Assembly (NCBI GenBank): GCA_028291365.1
Contig: JAQGIE010000176.1
Location: forward strand, 1-32,507
Source: Rhodospirillales bacterium
Lineage (GTDB): Bacteria > Pseudomonadota > Alphaproteobacteria > BOG-932 > Roseiterribacteraceae
Length of the DNA stretch: 32,507 bases
Direction of reading: 5' to 3'
How positions within the stretch are numbered: the first letter of the stretch is position 1; every line of letters begins with the position of its first letter. The notes below the pieces were generated by a model. The model made no database searches. It saw only the letters and a list, made by a program, of their open reading frames with translations, and was not told where the DNA came from. Both the position numbers and the translations under genes were made by a program. Positions 16,958 through 25,052 of the stretch are shown one piece after another.

Positions 16958-17026
16958 GCTAGGCCAAATCATCTCCTTTGTCGCCGCGGCGCGATCAGCT
17001 TCACGCTTGGATTCGAGGAGGCGCGC

Positions 17027-17950
17027 TTGCTGCAACCCGCGACTGGATCTGATGTGACGGCCGAAACGGCGCGCCCGATGCTGGGCGCGATCCGCGGCGC
17101 GACCATCGTCGTTCGCGATCTGGGCGCGATCGAGCGCCCTTATGTCGATTTGCTCGAGTACCGCGTCGTCGCGCGCGGCCTGGTCGACGCCGCCACCGCC
17201 GCGATGCTCGGCGCGCCCGCAATCGCGGGACGGCGCTTTCTCGAACTCGAACCGGCCAGCGGCGAACGCGTCTATTTGCGGTTCATCGAGAATCCGTCGG
17301 CGCAATCGTGGCGTGCATTGACCACGCATGGTTGGAACGCGATCGAACTTACGGTCCAGGATGTCCGCGCCATGGCCGCGCGTCTGGAAGGCTCTGCCTT
17401 CCGCATCATCGGCGAGCCGCGCAGCCTGACGCGCTTCCCGATGATCTGCGCCATGCAGGTGATCGGCCCGGCGGGCGAGTGCCTGTATCTGACCGAGATC
17501 GGTCCCGACAGCGGTCTCGACCTTGCGCCGGCGCGTTCACGGGTCGGCCGCATCTTCATCATGGTGGCGGGCGGCCCCGATCTCGACGCGCTGTTCGCGA
17601 CCTATGCCGGCTTCGGCAATGTGATCGACCCGCCGGTCAGCACGCCGGTTCGGGTCCTGTCGCGCGCCAACGACCTGCCCGACGAGACGCTGCACGCGCA
17701 CGGGCTGATCAAGCTGCCGGGCGGCACGCTGATCGAACTCGATGCCTATCCCGCCATGACGACACCACGTGCCTGCGCGCCGGGCGATCTGCCCGCCGGC
17801 ATCGCCAGCGTGCGCTTCGCCGTGCGCGACTTGCCCGATCTCGATTATGTCGGCGTCACCGGCGCGGCGGGCAAACGTGTCGCGTGTCTGGTGGGCGCGG
17901 CGGGCGAACGGATCGAACTCGAAGAGACCGACCCGGAGAGCGTGGCATGA
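17027..17950 (+). CDS. VOC-superfamily protein
   Basis: 307-aa vicinal-oxygen-chelate (glyoxalase/extradiol dioxygenase-like) protein with two or more VOC modules. The first begins MLGAIRGATIVVRDLGAIERPYVDLLEYRVV (broken at will), the second near GRIFIMVAGGPDLDALFATYAGFG. The TTG at 17027 is chosen because GAGGAGG (17015-17021) sits 5 nt before it; upstream codons overlap the LysR promoter. The metal-binding residues cannot be assigned confidently, so the reaction (lyase, isomerase, dioxygenase or binding protein) is open. First gene of a LysR-controlled cluster with a methyltransferase, a cupin and transport genes, suggesting a role in converting an imported compound. Confidence 0.8.
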   Translation: MLQPATGSDVTAETARPMLGAIRGATIVVRDLGAIERPYVDLLEYRVVARGLVDAATAAMLGAPAIAGRRFLELEPASGERVYLRFIENPSAQSWRALTTHGWNAIELTVQDVRAMAARLEGSAFRIIGEPRSLTRFPMICAMQVIGPAGECLYLTEIGPDSGLDLAPARSRVGRIFIMVAGGPDLDALFATYAGFGNVIDPPVSTPVRVLSRANDLPDETLHAHGLIKLPGGTLIELDAYPAMTTPRACAPGDLPAGIASVRFAVRDLPDLDYVGVTGAAGKRVACLVGAAGERIELEETDPESVA

Positions 17951-17968
17951 GCGCCGCAATCCACAGCT

Positions 17969-18070
17969 CGTCATCCCCGCGTACGCGGGGATCCAGGAAC
18001 ATCCGCGACGGAAACCCGGGGTGGAAGCGCGTCGAACACCTGGGTCCCTGCTTTCGCAGGGACGACGAAG
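17969..18070. repeat. Paired palindromic repeat (GTCATCCCCGCG family)
   Basis: The left module CGTCATCCCCGCGTACGCGG continues to GGATCCAGG (17969-17997). The right module (18039-18070) is an inverted, diverged partner around TCCCTGCTTTCGCAGGGA. It occupies the 151-nt gap between the VOC and methyltransferase genes. Confidence 0.8.
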
Positions 18071-18101
18071 GTGAGGCCGGGACGACGAAGTGGAGCTTCA
18101 C

Positions 18102-19166
18102 ATGAGTGCTTCGATCGAAGACCGCGCCGGACTCGATTTCGTGCTGGCGTTGCGCCGCGCCTGGGCGACCGAGCTCTATCCGCAGCTGAAGCGCGAATTC
18201 GAGCGCAGCGGGGCCGGCGGCGATGCGGCGACGATCGCGCCGACGGTGCACCGACTCCCGGCCTATCCGTGGTTCGCCTGGCTCGAACGCGGCTCGCAGA
18301 AAATGCTGTGGCGCGCGGTGGCCGATGCGATCGAGCATCAGGGTGCGTCGCTGCCGCCGCGCGGCAACGGACCCGCCACGGTCGAGCTCGATCCGGACTT
18401 CCGTCTGCCCGGCTGGTACACGGAATGGGACATTCACGTGCAGCCGGGCGGAGTCTGGTCGAGCGCTGAAGCAGCGCTCGTTTATGAGCTTGGGGCCCGG
18501 CTGGTGATGCTGGGCGACAATGACGATTACAAATTCCACCGGCTGTTCACCGAAACCGCCATCCCGGCGCGCGACTATCGCCGCATCGTCGATTTCGGTT
18601 GCGGCTTCGGCAAATCCGCCTGGCCGCTGAAACAGCGTTTCGCCGCGGCCGAAGTGATCGGCGTCGATCTGGCAGCGCCGTGTCTCGAACTCGCCGCCGC
18701 GCGCACCAACGCGCGCGGCGTGGACGTCCGCTATCGCCAGGCCGACGCGACCGCGACCGGTCTCGAAGACAATTCCGCCGACCTCGTCACCTCGACCATG
18801 TTCGTGCACGAGATCCCGGCGCAGATCCTGCCGTCGGTCTTCACCGAAGCGTCGCGCCTGCTGGCGCCGGGCGGCGTGCTGCGCTTTCTCGACTTCCAGT
18901 TCACCGGCGATCCGTTCCGCGATCTCGCGATGATCGAGCACGGCGCGCGCAACAACGAGCCATTCCTGCCGACGATGATGCGCGAAGATCTCGCCGCCAT
19001 GGCGCGCCGCGCCGGTTTCGCCCAGGCGCGCTGGGTCGCGTTCGACGAGCGCGGGCAGGGCAGGTTGCCCGAACTCGACTGGCCGTCGCGGCCGGAATGG
19101 CATTTCCCCTGGGCGGTGCTCGAGGCGGAGATGCCCTCCCCCGCGCAGGCGGGAGAAACAGAATGA
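18102..19166 (+). CDS. Class I SAM-dependent methyltransferase
   Basis: 354-aa protein. The first 155 residues are an unassigned N-terminal region; the Rossmann methyltransferase follows. Motif I is IVDFGCGFGKS (162-172), the acidic end of strand 2 is VIGVDLAAP (185-193), motif IV is ADLVTSTMFVHEIP and motif VI is LLAPGGVLRFLDFQF. The acceptor is unknown. The long N-terminal part (PWFAWLERGSQKMLW, PGWYTEWDIHVQPGG) may bind it. The ATG at 18102 is preferred over GTG at 18090 because TGGAGC lies just upstream. It overlaps the next gene by ATGA (19163-19166), so the two are translationally coupled. Confidence 0.87.
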   Translation: MSASIEDRAGLDFVLALRRAWATELYPQLKREFERSGAGGDAATIAPTVHRLPAYPWFAWLERGSQKMLWRAVADAIEHQGASLPPRGNGPATVELDPDFRLPGWYTEWDIHVQPGGVWSSAEAALVYELGARLVMLGDNDDYKFHRLFTETAIPARDYRRIVDFGCGFGKSAWPLKQRFAAAEVIGVDLAAPCLELAAARTNARGVDVRYRQADATATGLEDNSADLVTSTMFVHEIPAQILPSVFTEASRLLAPGGVLRFLDFQFTGDPFRDLAMIEHGARNNEPFLPTMMREDLAAMARRAGFAQARWVAFDERGQGRLPELDWPSRPEWHFPWAVLEAEMPSPAQAGETE

Positions 19167-19459
19167 GCGACGATCCGTTGGCGCCCGACCTCGATTCGGG
19201 TCGCCTTGCCGCGCTGGTATTCGAACTCGCGTCGCAGCTCCACGCCGAACGCAGCGCGCGCATCGCGCTCGAGGCGGCGCTGATCCGCGCCGGGATCACC
19301 ACCGAGATCGAGATCAACCAGGCCGCCGAGGCGCCGCTGACGCGCGAGACCGTCGCCGCTGCGCTGGCGCGCTCGATGCTGAAACTGATGCGCGTGCTGC
19401 GCGAGAGCGACGACCCGCGCACGCCGACCCGACACGAAGCCGAGGAGAGAAAAGCTTGA
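19163..19459 (+). CDS. 98-aa alpha-helical protein of unknown function
   Basis: Short protein with no recognised domain. It looks mostly helical (LAALVFELASQLHAERSAR, LEAALIRAGI, LTRETVAAALARSMLKL) and has no signal peptide or membrane segment. The start overlaps the methyltransferase stop (ATGA) and its own stop overlaps the cupin start (TTGA), so it is locked between the two enzymes. I infer a small accessory subunit of the methyltransferase or cupin; this rests only on the coupling. Confidence 0.75.
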   Translation: MSDDPLAPDLDSGRLAALVFELASQLHAERSARIALEAALIRAGITTEIEINQAAEAPLTRETVAAALARSMLKLMRVLRESDDPRTPTRHEAEERKA

Positions 19460-20277
19460 CGCGTCCCTGGATCGAATTCGTCCAGTCGCAAAAGATCGCG
19501 TGGACTCGCGACGAGGGCCTGGCCACCGCGCCGGGCGCCAGCGTTCGCGTGCTGAGCCGCGATGCCGAGACCGGCGCCGCCAGCGTGATCCTGCGCTATC
19601 CGGCGGGCTGGACCGCGCCGGCCGCCGCATCGAGCTGCGACGAGGAATTTCTCGTGCTCGACGGCGCGATCGAGATCGGCGGCACGCGCTACGGCAAGCT
19701 CGGCTTCGCGCATTTTCCCGCCGGATACGATGCCGGTGCGCGCAGCGCGCCGGATGGTGCGGTCGTGCTGACCTTCTTCGACCGCACGCCCGCACGCTGT
19801 GCGCCGCGCGACTACGACAAAGCGCGGCTGGTGACGATCCAGGACGCGATGAACGTGCCCTATACCGGAAATTTTCATCCGGAGTTTCCGCCCGGTGCCG
19901 GACGCAAGCTCCTCTACACCGATCCGGCGACCAAGGACACGACGTGGATCCTCGGCACCTTGCCGCTGCGCTGGGCCGAGCGCGCCGAAATCCATCCGAC
20001 GGTCGAAGAAATGTATCTGCTGAGCGGCGAGGTGCACGGCAATCGCGGCGTGATGCGGCCAGGTGCGTATTTCTGGCGGCCTGCTTTGGTGCCGCACGGC
20101 CCGTACGGGTCGCTCACCGGCAATCTCTATTTCTTCCGCACCAAAGGCGGCGGTCTCACGACTGAATATGTCGAGCCCGAACGCAATTTTTCGTGGTGGC
20201 CGCCCTACGAACCGGTGCTGCCGCCCGAACTCGACACGGCGCGCGGCGAGACGCCGCCGGGGCCGACCTGGTGGTGA
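19456..20277 (+). CDS. Two-domain cupin protein (DUF4437/ChrR-like)
   Basis: 273-aa protein made of two cupin modules. The C-terminal one keeps likely metal ligands (AEIHPTVEEMYLLSGEVHG and ALVPHGPYGS), while the N-terminal one has SSCDEEFLVLDGAIEIGG without the usual histidine pair and may be structural. TTG start in a TTGA overlap with the previous gene; GAGGAGA lies 7 nt upstream. Cupins of this kind can be dioxygenases, isomerases or metal-dependent binding proteins. In this cluster a catalytic role on the imported compound is likely, but the reaction is unknown. Confidence 0.83.
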   Translation: MTRPWIEFVQSQKIAWTRDEGLATAPGASVRVLSRDAETGAASVILRYPAGWTAPAAASSCDEEFLVLDGAIEIGGTRYGKLGFAHFPAGYDAGARSAPDGAVVLTFFDRTPARCAPRDYDKARLVTIQDAMNVPYTGNFHPEFPPGAGRKLLYTDPATKDTTWILGTLPLRWAERAEIHPTVEEMYLLSGEVHGNRGVMRPGAYFWRPALVPHGPYGSLTGNLYFFRTKGGGLTTEYVEPERNFSWWPPYEPVLPPELDTARGETPPGPTWW

Positions 20278-20379
20278 GGTGCGCGACACGCCGACGGTCG
20301 AACGAGCGAGCTGGGGCGTGAGGGACGCGCGCCTTGTGATGTTGATGACGAAAAAAGACATGGGAACGGGAGCTGGGAT

Positions 20380-22626
20380 ATGAATCGGATTTACGCGACG
20401 ATGCTGCTGGCGAGCACGATGCTCGTTTCGACCGAGGCCTTGGCACAGCTCGAAGAAATTACCGTCACGGCGCAACGCCGCGAGCAGCAGCTGCAGTCGG
20501 TGCCCCTGGCGGTCAGCGCCTTTACCGCGACCGACCTGCAGCAGCTGCAGATCCGGCAGACCGTCGATCTGGTCCGCGTCGTGCCCAACCTGATCGGCAA
20601 CAACAATGTCGGGCTGGGCGGGTCGGCGACGTATTATATTCGCGGCGTCGGCAATACCGAGAGCTTCCCGACCCAGGACGTCCCGGTCGGCACCTATGTC
20701 GACGACGTCTTCCTGTCACGCCAGAACGGCAACAACATGAATCTGTTCGACGTCGAACGGATCGAAGTGCTGCGCGGCCCGCAAGGCACGCTGTTCGGCC
20801 GCAACACGACGGGCGGCGCCATCAACATCATCATGCGCAAGCCGGCCGATCATTTCGGCGGCTATGCCGAAGCGTCCTACGGCCGCTTCAATGACCGCGA
20901 GTTCCGCGCCTCGGTCGACCTGCCGATCGACGCCAAGGTGCTGAGCAAGATCTCGGCTTACAAAGTCGACAGCGACGGCTGGGCCAGGCAGAAGACGACG
21001 GGCAGGGATCTCAACGGCCAGGATTCGTTCGGCGTGCGCGCCGATCTGCGCTTTCTGCCGTCGAGCGATCTCACCGTCGACCTGTCGGCCTTTTATGCCT
21101 ACCAGGACATGGGCAACATCCTGAACCGGATCGATCCGGTCACCGGCGACCGCACCGTCTATTCCGGCCTCACCAAAGGCTATCTGGCGCGCTTTGGCTT
21201 CACCGGCAACAAGGTCAACAACGACCTCACCGACCTGACCAAGCTGACCGCGGTGACGTTGAACGTGAATTACGATCTCGGCCCGGTGTCGATCAATTCG
21301 ATCACCGGCTATCGCAAGACCGACCAGAACTACCTGATCGATTCGACCTTCGCGGCGCCGAACCCGGTGCCATGGGGTGGTTCGCCGACGCTCGACCAAG
21401 GCCTGATGGAGCAGTACAGCCAGGAATTCAAACTGTCGGGCAAGTCGTTCAACGACCGGCTGACCTGGGTCGGCGGCCTGTATTTCCTGCGCGAGCGCAA
21501 CATCACCGATCTCGGCACCGGCACCGGAACCGCGACCGGCTTGACCATCACCGGCGACCGCACCGTCCGCAACGTGCTCGACACCGAAGCGGCCTATGCG
21601 CAGGGCGACTACAAGCTGACCGACCAGCTCACCGCGACGGTCGGGCTGCGCTTCACGCATGAAGAGAAAAAGCTGGACGTGCGCCGCAATGCCGGCGGGC
21701 TGGGTCCCGACCTCAACACGGCGGGCATCATCGCCGCGGGCATCCCGACCCAGCTGCACGCCAATTTCATCACGCCGCGCTTCGCGCTGTCGTATCAGTA
21801 CGATCCCGACGTGATGTTCTATGTCTCGTCGACGCGCGGCGCCAAGTCGGGCGGCTGGAACGGGCGTGCGCTGGCCAACAACGCCTTCCTTTCCTTCAAG
21901 CCCGAGCGCGTCTGGTCGGAAGAAGTCGGCATGCGCGCCGACCTGTTCAACAAGCGCCTGCGCGTCAACGTCACCGGCTTCTACGCCTATACGCAGGACG
22001 AGCAGATCTCGGCGGCCTTCATCTCCAACGGCACGCGCTTCTTCACCACCACCAACCCGGCCGACCTGCGCAACTATGGCGGCGAGTTCGAGGTGACGTG
22101 GCTGGCGACCGACCAGCTGCGGTTCAACGGCAATCTCGGCGTGCAGCATGCGCGCTACACCAACATCTCGGCCGACGTGGCGGCGCAGCAGCGCAACTGC
22201 AACGTTGCGCTGTTGGCCAACAACACCGCCAACGTCGCCGCCGAGTGCAATCGCGGTTTCGTCGATGCCAAGGGCCGCATCGCGACGCCGGTGCGTGCGC
22301 CGGACATCTCGTTCAGCGGCTCGGTGACGTACGACATGCGCTTCGACGCGCTGACCGTCTCGCCGACGGTGGGGCTCACCTATAACGGTGGCTACGGCAT
22401 CGGAAATGCGGGCAATTCCGACCTGCTCGACGGATCATGGACCGGCACGCAGGTCTTGTGGGACGCGTCGGTGGCGATCGCGTCGGAACGTCTGCCCAAC
22501 TGGCTGCTCACCGTCGAATGCAAGAACTGCTTCGACCGCGCCTATAACGTGTCGTTCCTCTCGACCACCGGCATCTTCCTGAACTCGCCGGGCGTGTGGG
22601 ACGTGCGGGTGCGGTACAAGTTCTGA
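20380..22626 (+). CDS. TonB-dependent outer-membrane receptor
   Basis: 748-aa receptor for energised uptake across the outer membrane. The signal peptide MNRIYATMLLASTMLVSTEALA is followed by a TonB-box-like LEEITVTAQRREQQLQSVPL (first residues), the plug domain with GPQGTLFGRNTTGGAINI, and a 22-strand-type barrel ending in Phe (VRVRYKF). The style of the plug (QLQSVPLAVSAFTATDL) matches receptors of the sphingomonad/Caulobacter kind that import plant-derived or xenobiotic compounds, not classical siderophore receptors. Encoded 102 nt after the cupin gene and followed by an MFS transporter, giving outer- and inner-membrane steps in one cluster. Confidence 0.95.
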   Translation: MNRIYATMLLASTMLVSTEALAQLEEITVTAQRREQQLQSVPLAVSAFTATDLQQLQIRQTVDLVRVVPNLIGNNNVGLGGSATYYIRGVGNTESFPTQDVPVGTYVDDVFLSRQNGNNMNLFDVERIEVLRGPQGTLFGRNTTGGAINIIMRKPADHFGGYAEASYGRFNDREFRASVDLPIDAKVLSKISAYKVDSDGWARQKTTGRDLNGQDSFGVRADLRFLPSSDLTVDLSAFYAYQDMGNILNRIDPVTGDRTVYSGLTKGYLARFGFTGNKVNNDLTDLTKLTAVTLNVNYDLGPVSINSITGYRKTDQNYLIDSTFAAPNPVPWGGSPTLDQGLMEQYSQEFKLSGKSFNDRLTWVGGLYFLRERNITDLGTGTGTATGLTITGDRTVRNVLDTEAAYAQGDYKLTDQLTATVGLRFTHEEKKLDVRRNAGGLGPDLNTAGIIAAGIPTQLHANFITPRFALSYQYDPDVMFYVSSTRGAKSGGWNGRALANNAFLSFKPERVWSEEVGMRADLFNKRLRVNVTGFYAYTQDEQISAAFISNGTRFFTTTNPADLRNYGGEFEVTWLATDQLRFNGNLGVQHARYTNISADVAAQQRNCNVALLANNTANVAAECNRGFVDAKGRIATPVRAPDISFSGSVTYDMRFDALTVSPTVGLTYNGGYGIGNAGNSDLLDGSWTGTQVLWDASVAIASERLPNWLLTVECKNCFDRAYNVSFLSTTGIFLNSPGVWDVRVRYKF

Positions 22627-22629
22627 AAT

Positions 22630-22681
22630 ATTCCCCGCGAAAGCGGGGATCCAGAATATTCCCCGCGAAAGCGGGGATCCA
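22630..22681. repeat. Two tandem copies of the ATTCCCCGCG palindrome
   Basis: ATTCCCCGCGAAAGCGGGGA is followed by TCCA, in copies at 22630-22653 and 22658-22681 (28-nt period). Each forms a CCCCGC/GCGGGG hairpin with GAAA as loop. They start 3 nt after the TonB receptor stop and could terminate or attenuate transcription before the MFS gene. An inverted third copy is at 22757-22780. Confidence 0.9.
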
Positions 22682-22711
22682 TTCGGTCGCTGCTGCGATA
22701 GAAGAGATCCT

Positions 22712-24067
22712 ATGCGGGCTATCGAGCAGAATCGAAACGTTGAGCCAGGCTCAGACGTGGATCCCCGCTTTCGCGGGGACCTGAAGCGTGGCTGGACGGT
22801 CGCGGCGTTGCTCATGGCGACGCAGCTCGTCTCCTATGTCGATCGCTTTCTGCCGAGCCTCGTGGTCGACGCGTTTCGCGCCGATCTCGACCTGACCAAG
22901 ACCCAGGTCGGCATGTTGTTCGGTTTCGCCTTCGCCGGATTCTACGCGGTGATGGGCCTGCCGTTCGGCTGGCTCGCCGACCGGTTTCCGCGCCGCTACA
23001 TCCTGTCGGCCTGCATCGCGCTGTGGTGCTCGATGACGATGCTGGGCGGCGTGGCGCATTCCTATGCGATCTTCTTCCTGTCGCGCATGGGCGTCGGACT
23101 GGGCGAGGCGGCGGTGTCGCCCAGCGCGCTCGGCCTGATCGGCGACTATTTCAAAGGCGCACGACGCGCGCGCGCCGTCGGCCTGTTCATGTGCGGCACG
23201 TTCGGCGGCGCCGGCATCTGCTATCTGCTCGGCAGCCGGCTGGTGCGCTTCATCACCGAATGGGCGCCGTCGCAGGGATTCGAGCTGGCGCCGTGGCGCA
23301 TTTGCTTCCTGCTGATCGGTTTTCCCGGCCTGGTGCTGGCGCTGGTCTGGCTGTTCATGCCCGAACCGCCGCGCGAGCGGACCCAAGGCTATGCCTCGCT
23401 CGATCGCGCCGGGCTGTGGCGCACGCTCGGTTTCATCGCCGGCAACTGGCGTGCCTTCGGCACCTTGTTCGTGGGATCGGGCGCGACGCTGACGCTGGGC
23501 GCGCTGGCCTACTGGAACGTCACGCTGTTCCGCGAAGCCTACGGCTGGTCGGTGGTCGAAGTCGGCACCGCGATCGGTCTTCTGTTCTTCGTCGGCGGTG
23601 GCGGCGGCACCGCGCTGTCGGTGTGGCTGTCGACGCGCTTTGTCCGGGCCGGGCGCAGCGACGCCAGCATGCGCGTGTTGCTGATCGGACTCGCGATCGG
23701 CGTGCCGAGCTTCGCGCTGTATCCGCAGATGAACAGCGGGCCGGAAGCGGTCGGCATGTTGTTCTTCGCCTTCGTGGCGCAGGGCATCGCGGCGGCGGCG
23801 GGACCGGCGGCGGTGACCTTCATCGCGCCGGGCCAGATCCGCGCCCAGGCGACCGCGGTCTATTTCCTGGTGATCAACCTGACCGGGCAGGCGGTGGGGC
23901 CGCCGCTGGTCGGCTTGCTCGCCGATCATTTCGGCGGACGGCAGGCGCTCGCCACCGCGATGACGATCGAGGCCTTTGCCGTCGGCATTCCCGCACTGCT
24001 GCTGGTGGCGCTCGGATTGCGCCACTACCGCCGCCTCGCCGCTTCGTTGGCGTCGGCCGGATCCTAG
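22712..24067 (+). CDS. MFS transporter with repeat-derived N-terminus
   Basis: 451-aa inner-membrane permease of the major facilitator superfamily, about 12 transmembrane helices. Seen: TM1 RGWTVAALLMATQLVSYVDR, motif A GWLADRFPRRY between TM2 and TM3, and GVGLGEAAVSPSALGLIGDYF in TM4, typical of Spinster-like/organic anion carriers. The ATG at 22712 has AGAAGAGA upstream. An alternative GTG lies at 22757, but both starts place the palindromic repeat (22757-22780) in the coding frame, giving VDPRFRGD before TM1. Starting at 22813 would cut TM1. Probably carries the compound taken up by the adjacent TonB receptor. Confidence 0.88.
   Translation: MRAIEQNRNVEPGSDVDPRFRGDLKRGWTVAALLMATQLVSYVDRFLPSLVVDAFRADLDLTKTQVGMLFGFAFAGFYAVMGLPFGWLADRFPRRYILSACIALWCSMTMLGGVAHSYAIFFLSRMGVGLGEAAVSPSALGLIGDYFKGARRARAVGLFMCGTFGGAGICYLLGSRLVRFITEWAPSQGFELAPWRICFLLIGFPGLVLALVWLFMPEPPRERTQGYASLDRAGLWRTLGFIAGNWRAFGTLFVGSGATLTLGALAYWNVTLFREAYGWSVVEVGTAIGLLFFVGGGGGTALSVWLSTRFVRAGRSDASMRVLLIGLAIGVPSFALYPQMNSGPEAVGMLFFAFVAQGIAAAAGPAAVTFIAPGQIRAQATAVYFLVINLTGQAVGPPLVGLLADHFGGRQALATAMTIEAFAVGIPALLLVALGLRHYRRLAASLASAGS
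22757..22780. repeat. Inverted copy of the palindromic repeat inside the MFS coding region
   Basis: GTGGATCCCCGCTTTCGCGG continues with GGAC and is the reverse complement of the copies at 22630-22681. It is read in frame as VDPRFRGD at the N-terminus of the transporter. A hairpin here could also mask ribosome entry. Confidence 0.9.
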
Positions 24068-24079
24068 CGAAGCGGAGCG

Positions 24080-24121
24080 GCGCTCCCGGATTTCAGATCG
24101 AAAGCTGAAAACCGGGAGCGC
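24080..24121. terminator. Strong hairpin between convergent genes
   Basis: The left arm GCGCTCCCGG-A-TTTCAG (24080-24096) pairs with CTGAAA-A-CCGGGAGCGC (24105-24121). This gives a 16-bp stem with one A/A mismatch and an 8-nt loop. It sits 12 nt after the MFS stop and 20 nt before the stop of the opposing gene, so it probably terminates both. Confidence 0.8.
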
Positions 24122-24141
24122 GCCTTCTTCGCGCGTCTAAA

Positions 24142-24561
24142 TTACCAGGCGTCGGCGACGTCGATGCGAAGCTGGTGCGCCAGCGCGTACAGCCGGCTGT
24201 CGAGTTCTTCGCGTTCATAGGGACTCAGGCGACGATCAGCGATCGCCTGCTGTTCGCGCGCGATCAGGCGGTCGCGCTGCCACGACAGGCGGCGCACTTC
24301 GCGCGGGTTCAGTTCGCCACCACGGGCCGCTTCGTCGATCCGCATCGCGATGCGATTGAGGCGACGCTCGAACTGGTCCACCCAATCGCGGCCATCCATG
24401 CCGTCGCGGTGTTCTTCGCCGTAGCGGTGTTCTTCGCCATAGCGCGGTTCTTGCCAGCGATCGCGCTGCCAGGAGTCCTGCGCCTGCGCCGTCGCCGAGA
24501 TGCCTGCGCCGAGCGGGAGGACCACCAGCGCCAGGGCAAGAGCAGTTTTCCACCTACGCAT
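24142..24561 (-). CDS. Charged periplasmic protein of unknown function
   Basis: 139-aa protein. A signal peptide (MRRWKTALALALVVLPLGAGISATAQAQ, cut at the AQA-type site) is followed by a short repeat RYGEEHRYGEEHRDG and a helical, very charged region (DQFERRLNRIAMRIDEAARGG, LSWQRDRLIAREQQA). The ATG at 24561 is preceded by GAGGAGG, so it is preferred over upstream codons of the frame. No family is assigned; the composition recalls small periplasmic stress or chaperone-like proteins. It diverges from the glycine-zipper lipoprotein gene across 243 nt. Confidence 0.78.
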   Translation of the reverse strand: MRRWKTALALALVVLPLGAGISATAQAQDSWQRDRWQEPRYGEEHRYGEEHRDGMDGRDWVDQFERRLNRIAMRIDEAARGGELNPREVRRLSWQRDRLIAREQQAIADRRLSPYEREELDSRLYALAHQLRIDVADAW

Positions 24562-24752
24562 CACAACCTCCTCGGTTTCCAGACGCGTACAATCTCGGCG
24601 CCGATCGCGGCGGATGCAGGGCGCCTGGACGGCAGCCGCTGGGCACGTCAGATCACGCGTAGGACGCAGCAAACATGTGCAAAAAGACACCGCGCGACGA
24701 CGGCGCCCGTTGCGACATGGCCTTGGGATGGGCCGCGGTGCGCCTGGACCGG

Positions 24753-24777
24753 GGAACCCACAGGGCGGGGTCGTGTT
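24753..24777 (+). promoter_or_regulatory. Candidate EcfG-type stress promoter
   Basis: GGAAC (24753-24757), 16 nt, TGTT (24774-24777) closely resembles the alphaproteobacterial general-stress consensus GGAAC-N16/17-CGTT. It lies about 27 nt upstream of the lipoprotein start at 24805, a reasonable 5' leader. One mismatch in the -10 region. Confidence 0.45.
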
Positions 24778-24804
24778 GATGGTCGCGACAAGTCAGGAGG
24801 ACTC

Positions 24805-25011
24805 ATGCGTACCAACATGAATTTCCGCCGGATCGCGGTGCTTGCGGCCATCGTCGCGCTGCCGCTGACGCTTGCGGCGTGCGCCGAAACCGTCGGCGCC
24901 GGTGCGGGCGCTTATGCCGGCAACCAGGTCGGCAAGGGTGAAGGCAAGACCGCGGCGACGGTCGCCGGCGGTGTCGGCGGCGCGCTGCTCGGCCACGAAC
25001 TCGCCCGATAG
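24805..25011 (+). CDS. Glycine-zipper lipoprotein
   Basis: 68-aa lipoprotein. The lipobox LAAC ends the signal peptide, so Cys would be lipidated; the mature part carries glycine-zipper repeats (GAGAGAYAGNQVGKGEG, AGGVGGALLGHELAR) of the 2TM type found in SlyB/OsmB-like envelope stress proteins. The start is clear: AGTCAGGAGG directly precedes the ATG. A candidate EcfG promoter sits just upstream, fitting an osmotic or envelope stress role. Anchored in the outer or inner membrane; the partner is unknown. Confidence 0.85.
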   Translation: MRTNMNFRRIAVLAAIVALPLTLAACAETVGAGAGAYAGNQVGKGEGKTAATVAGGVGGALLGHELAR

Positions 25012-25052
25012 ATCCCGATAAAAGAAGTCACGGTTTGCCGCGCGCCGCATCG

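Noticed and set aside
17947-18105. Short ATG frame overlapping the VOC stop by ATGA
   Set aside because: Almost all of it is the palindromic repeat at 17969-18070; no conserved protein features.
22630-22780. Repeats resembling a small CRISPR array
   Set aside because: Two direct copies and one inverted copy of a hairpin with a 4-nt spacer; no regular spacers and no cas genes.
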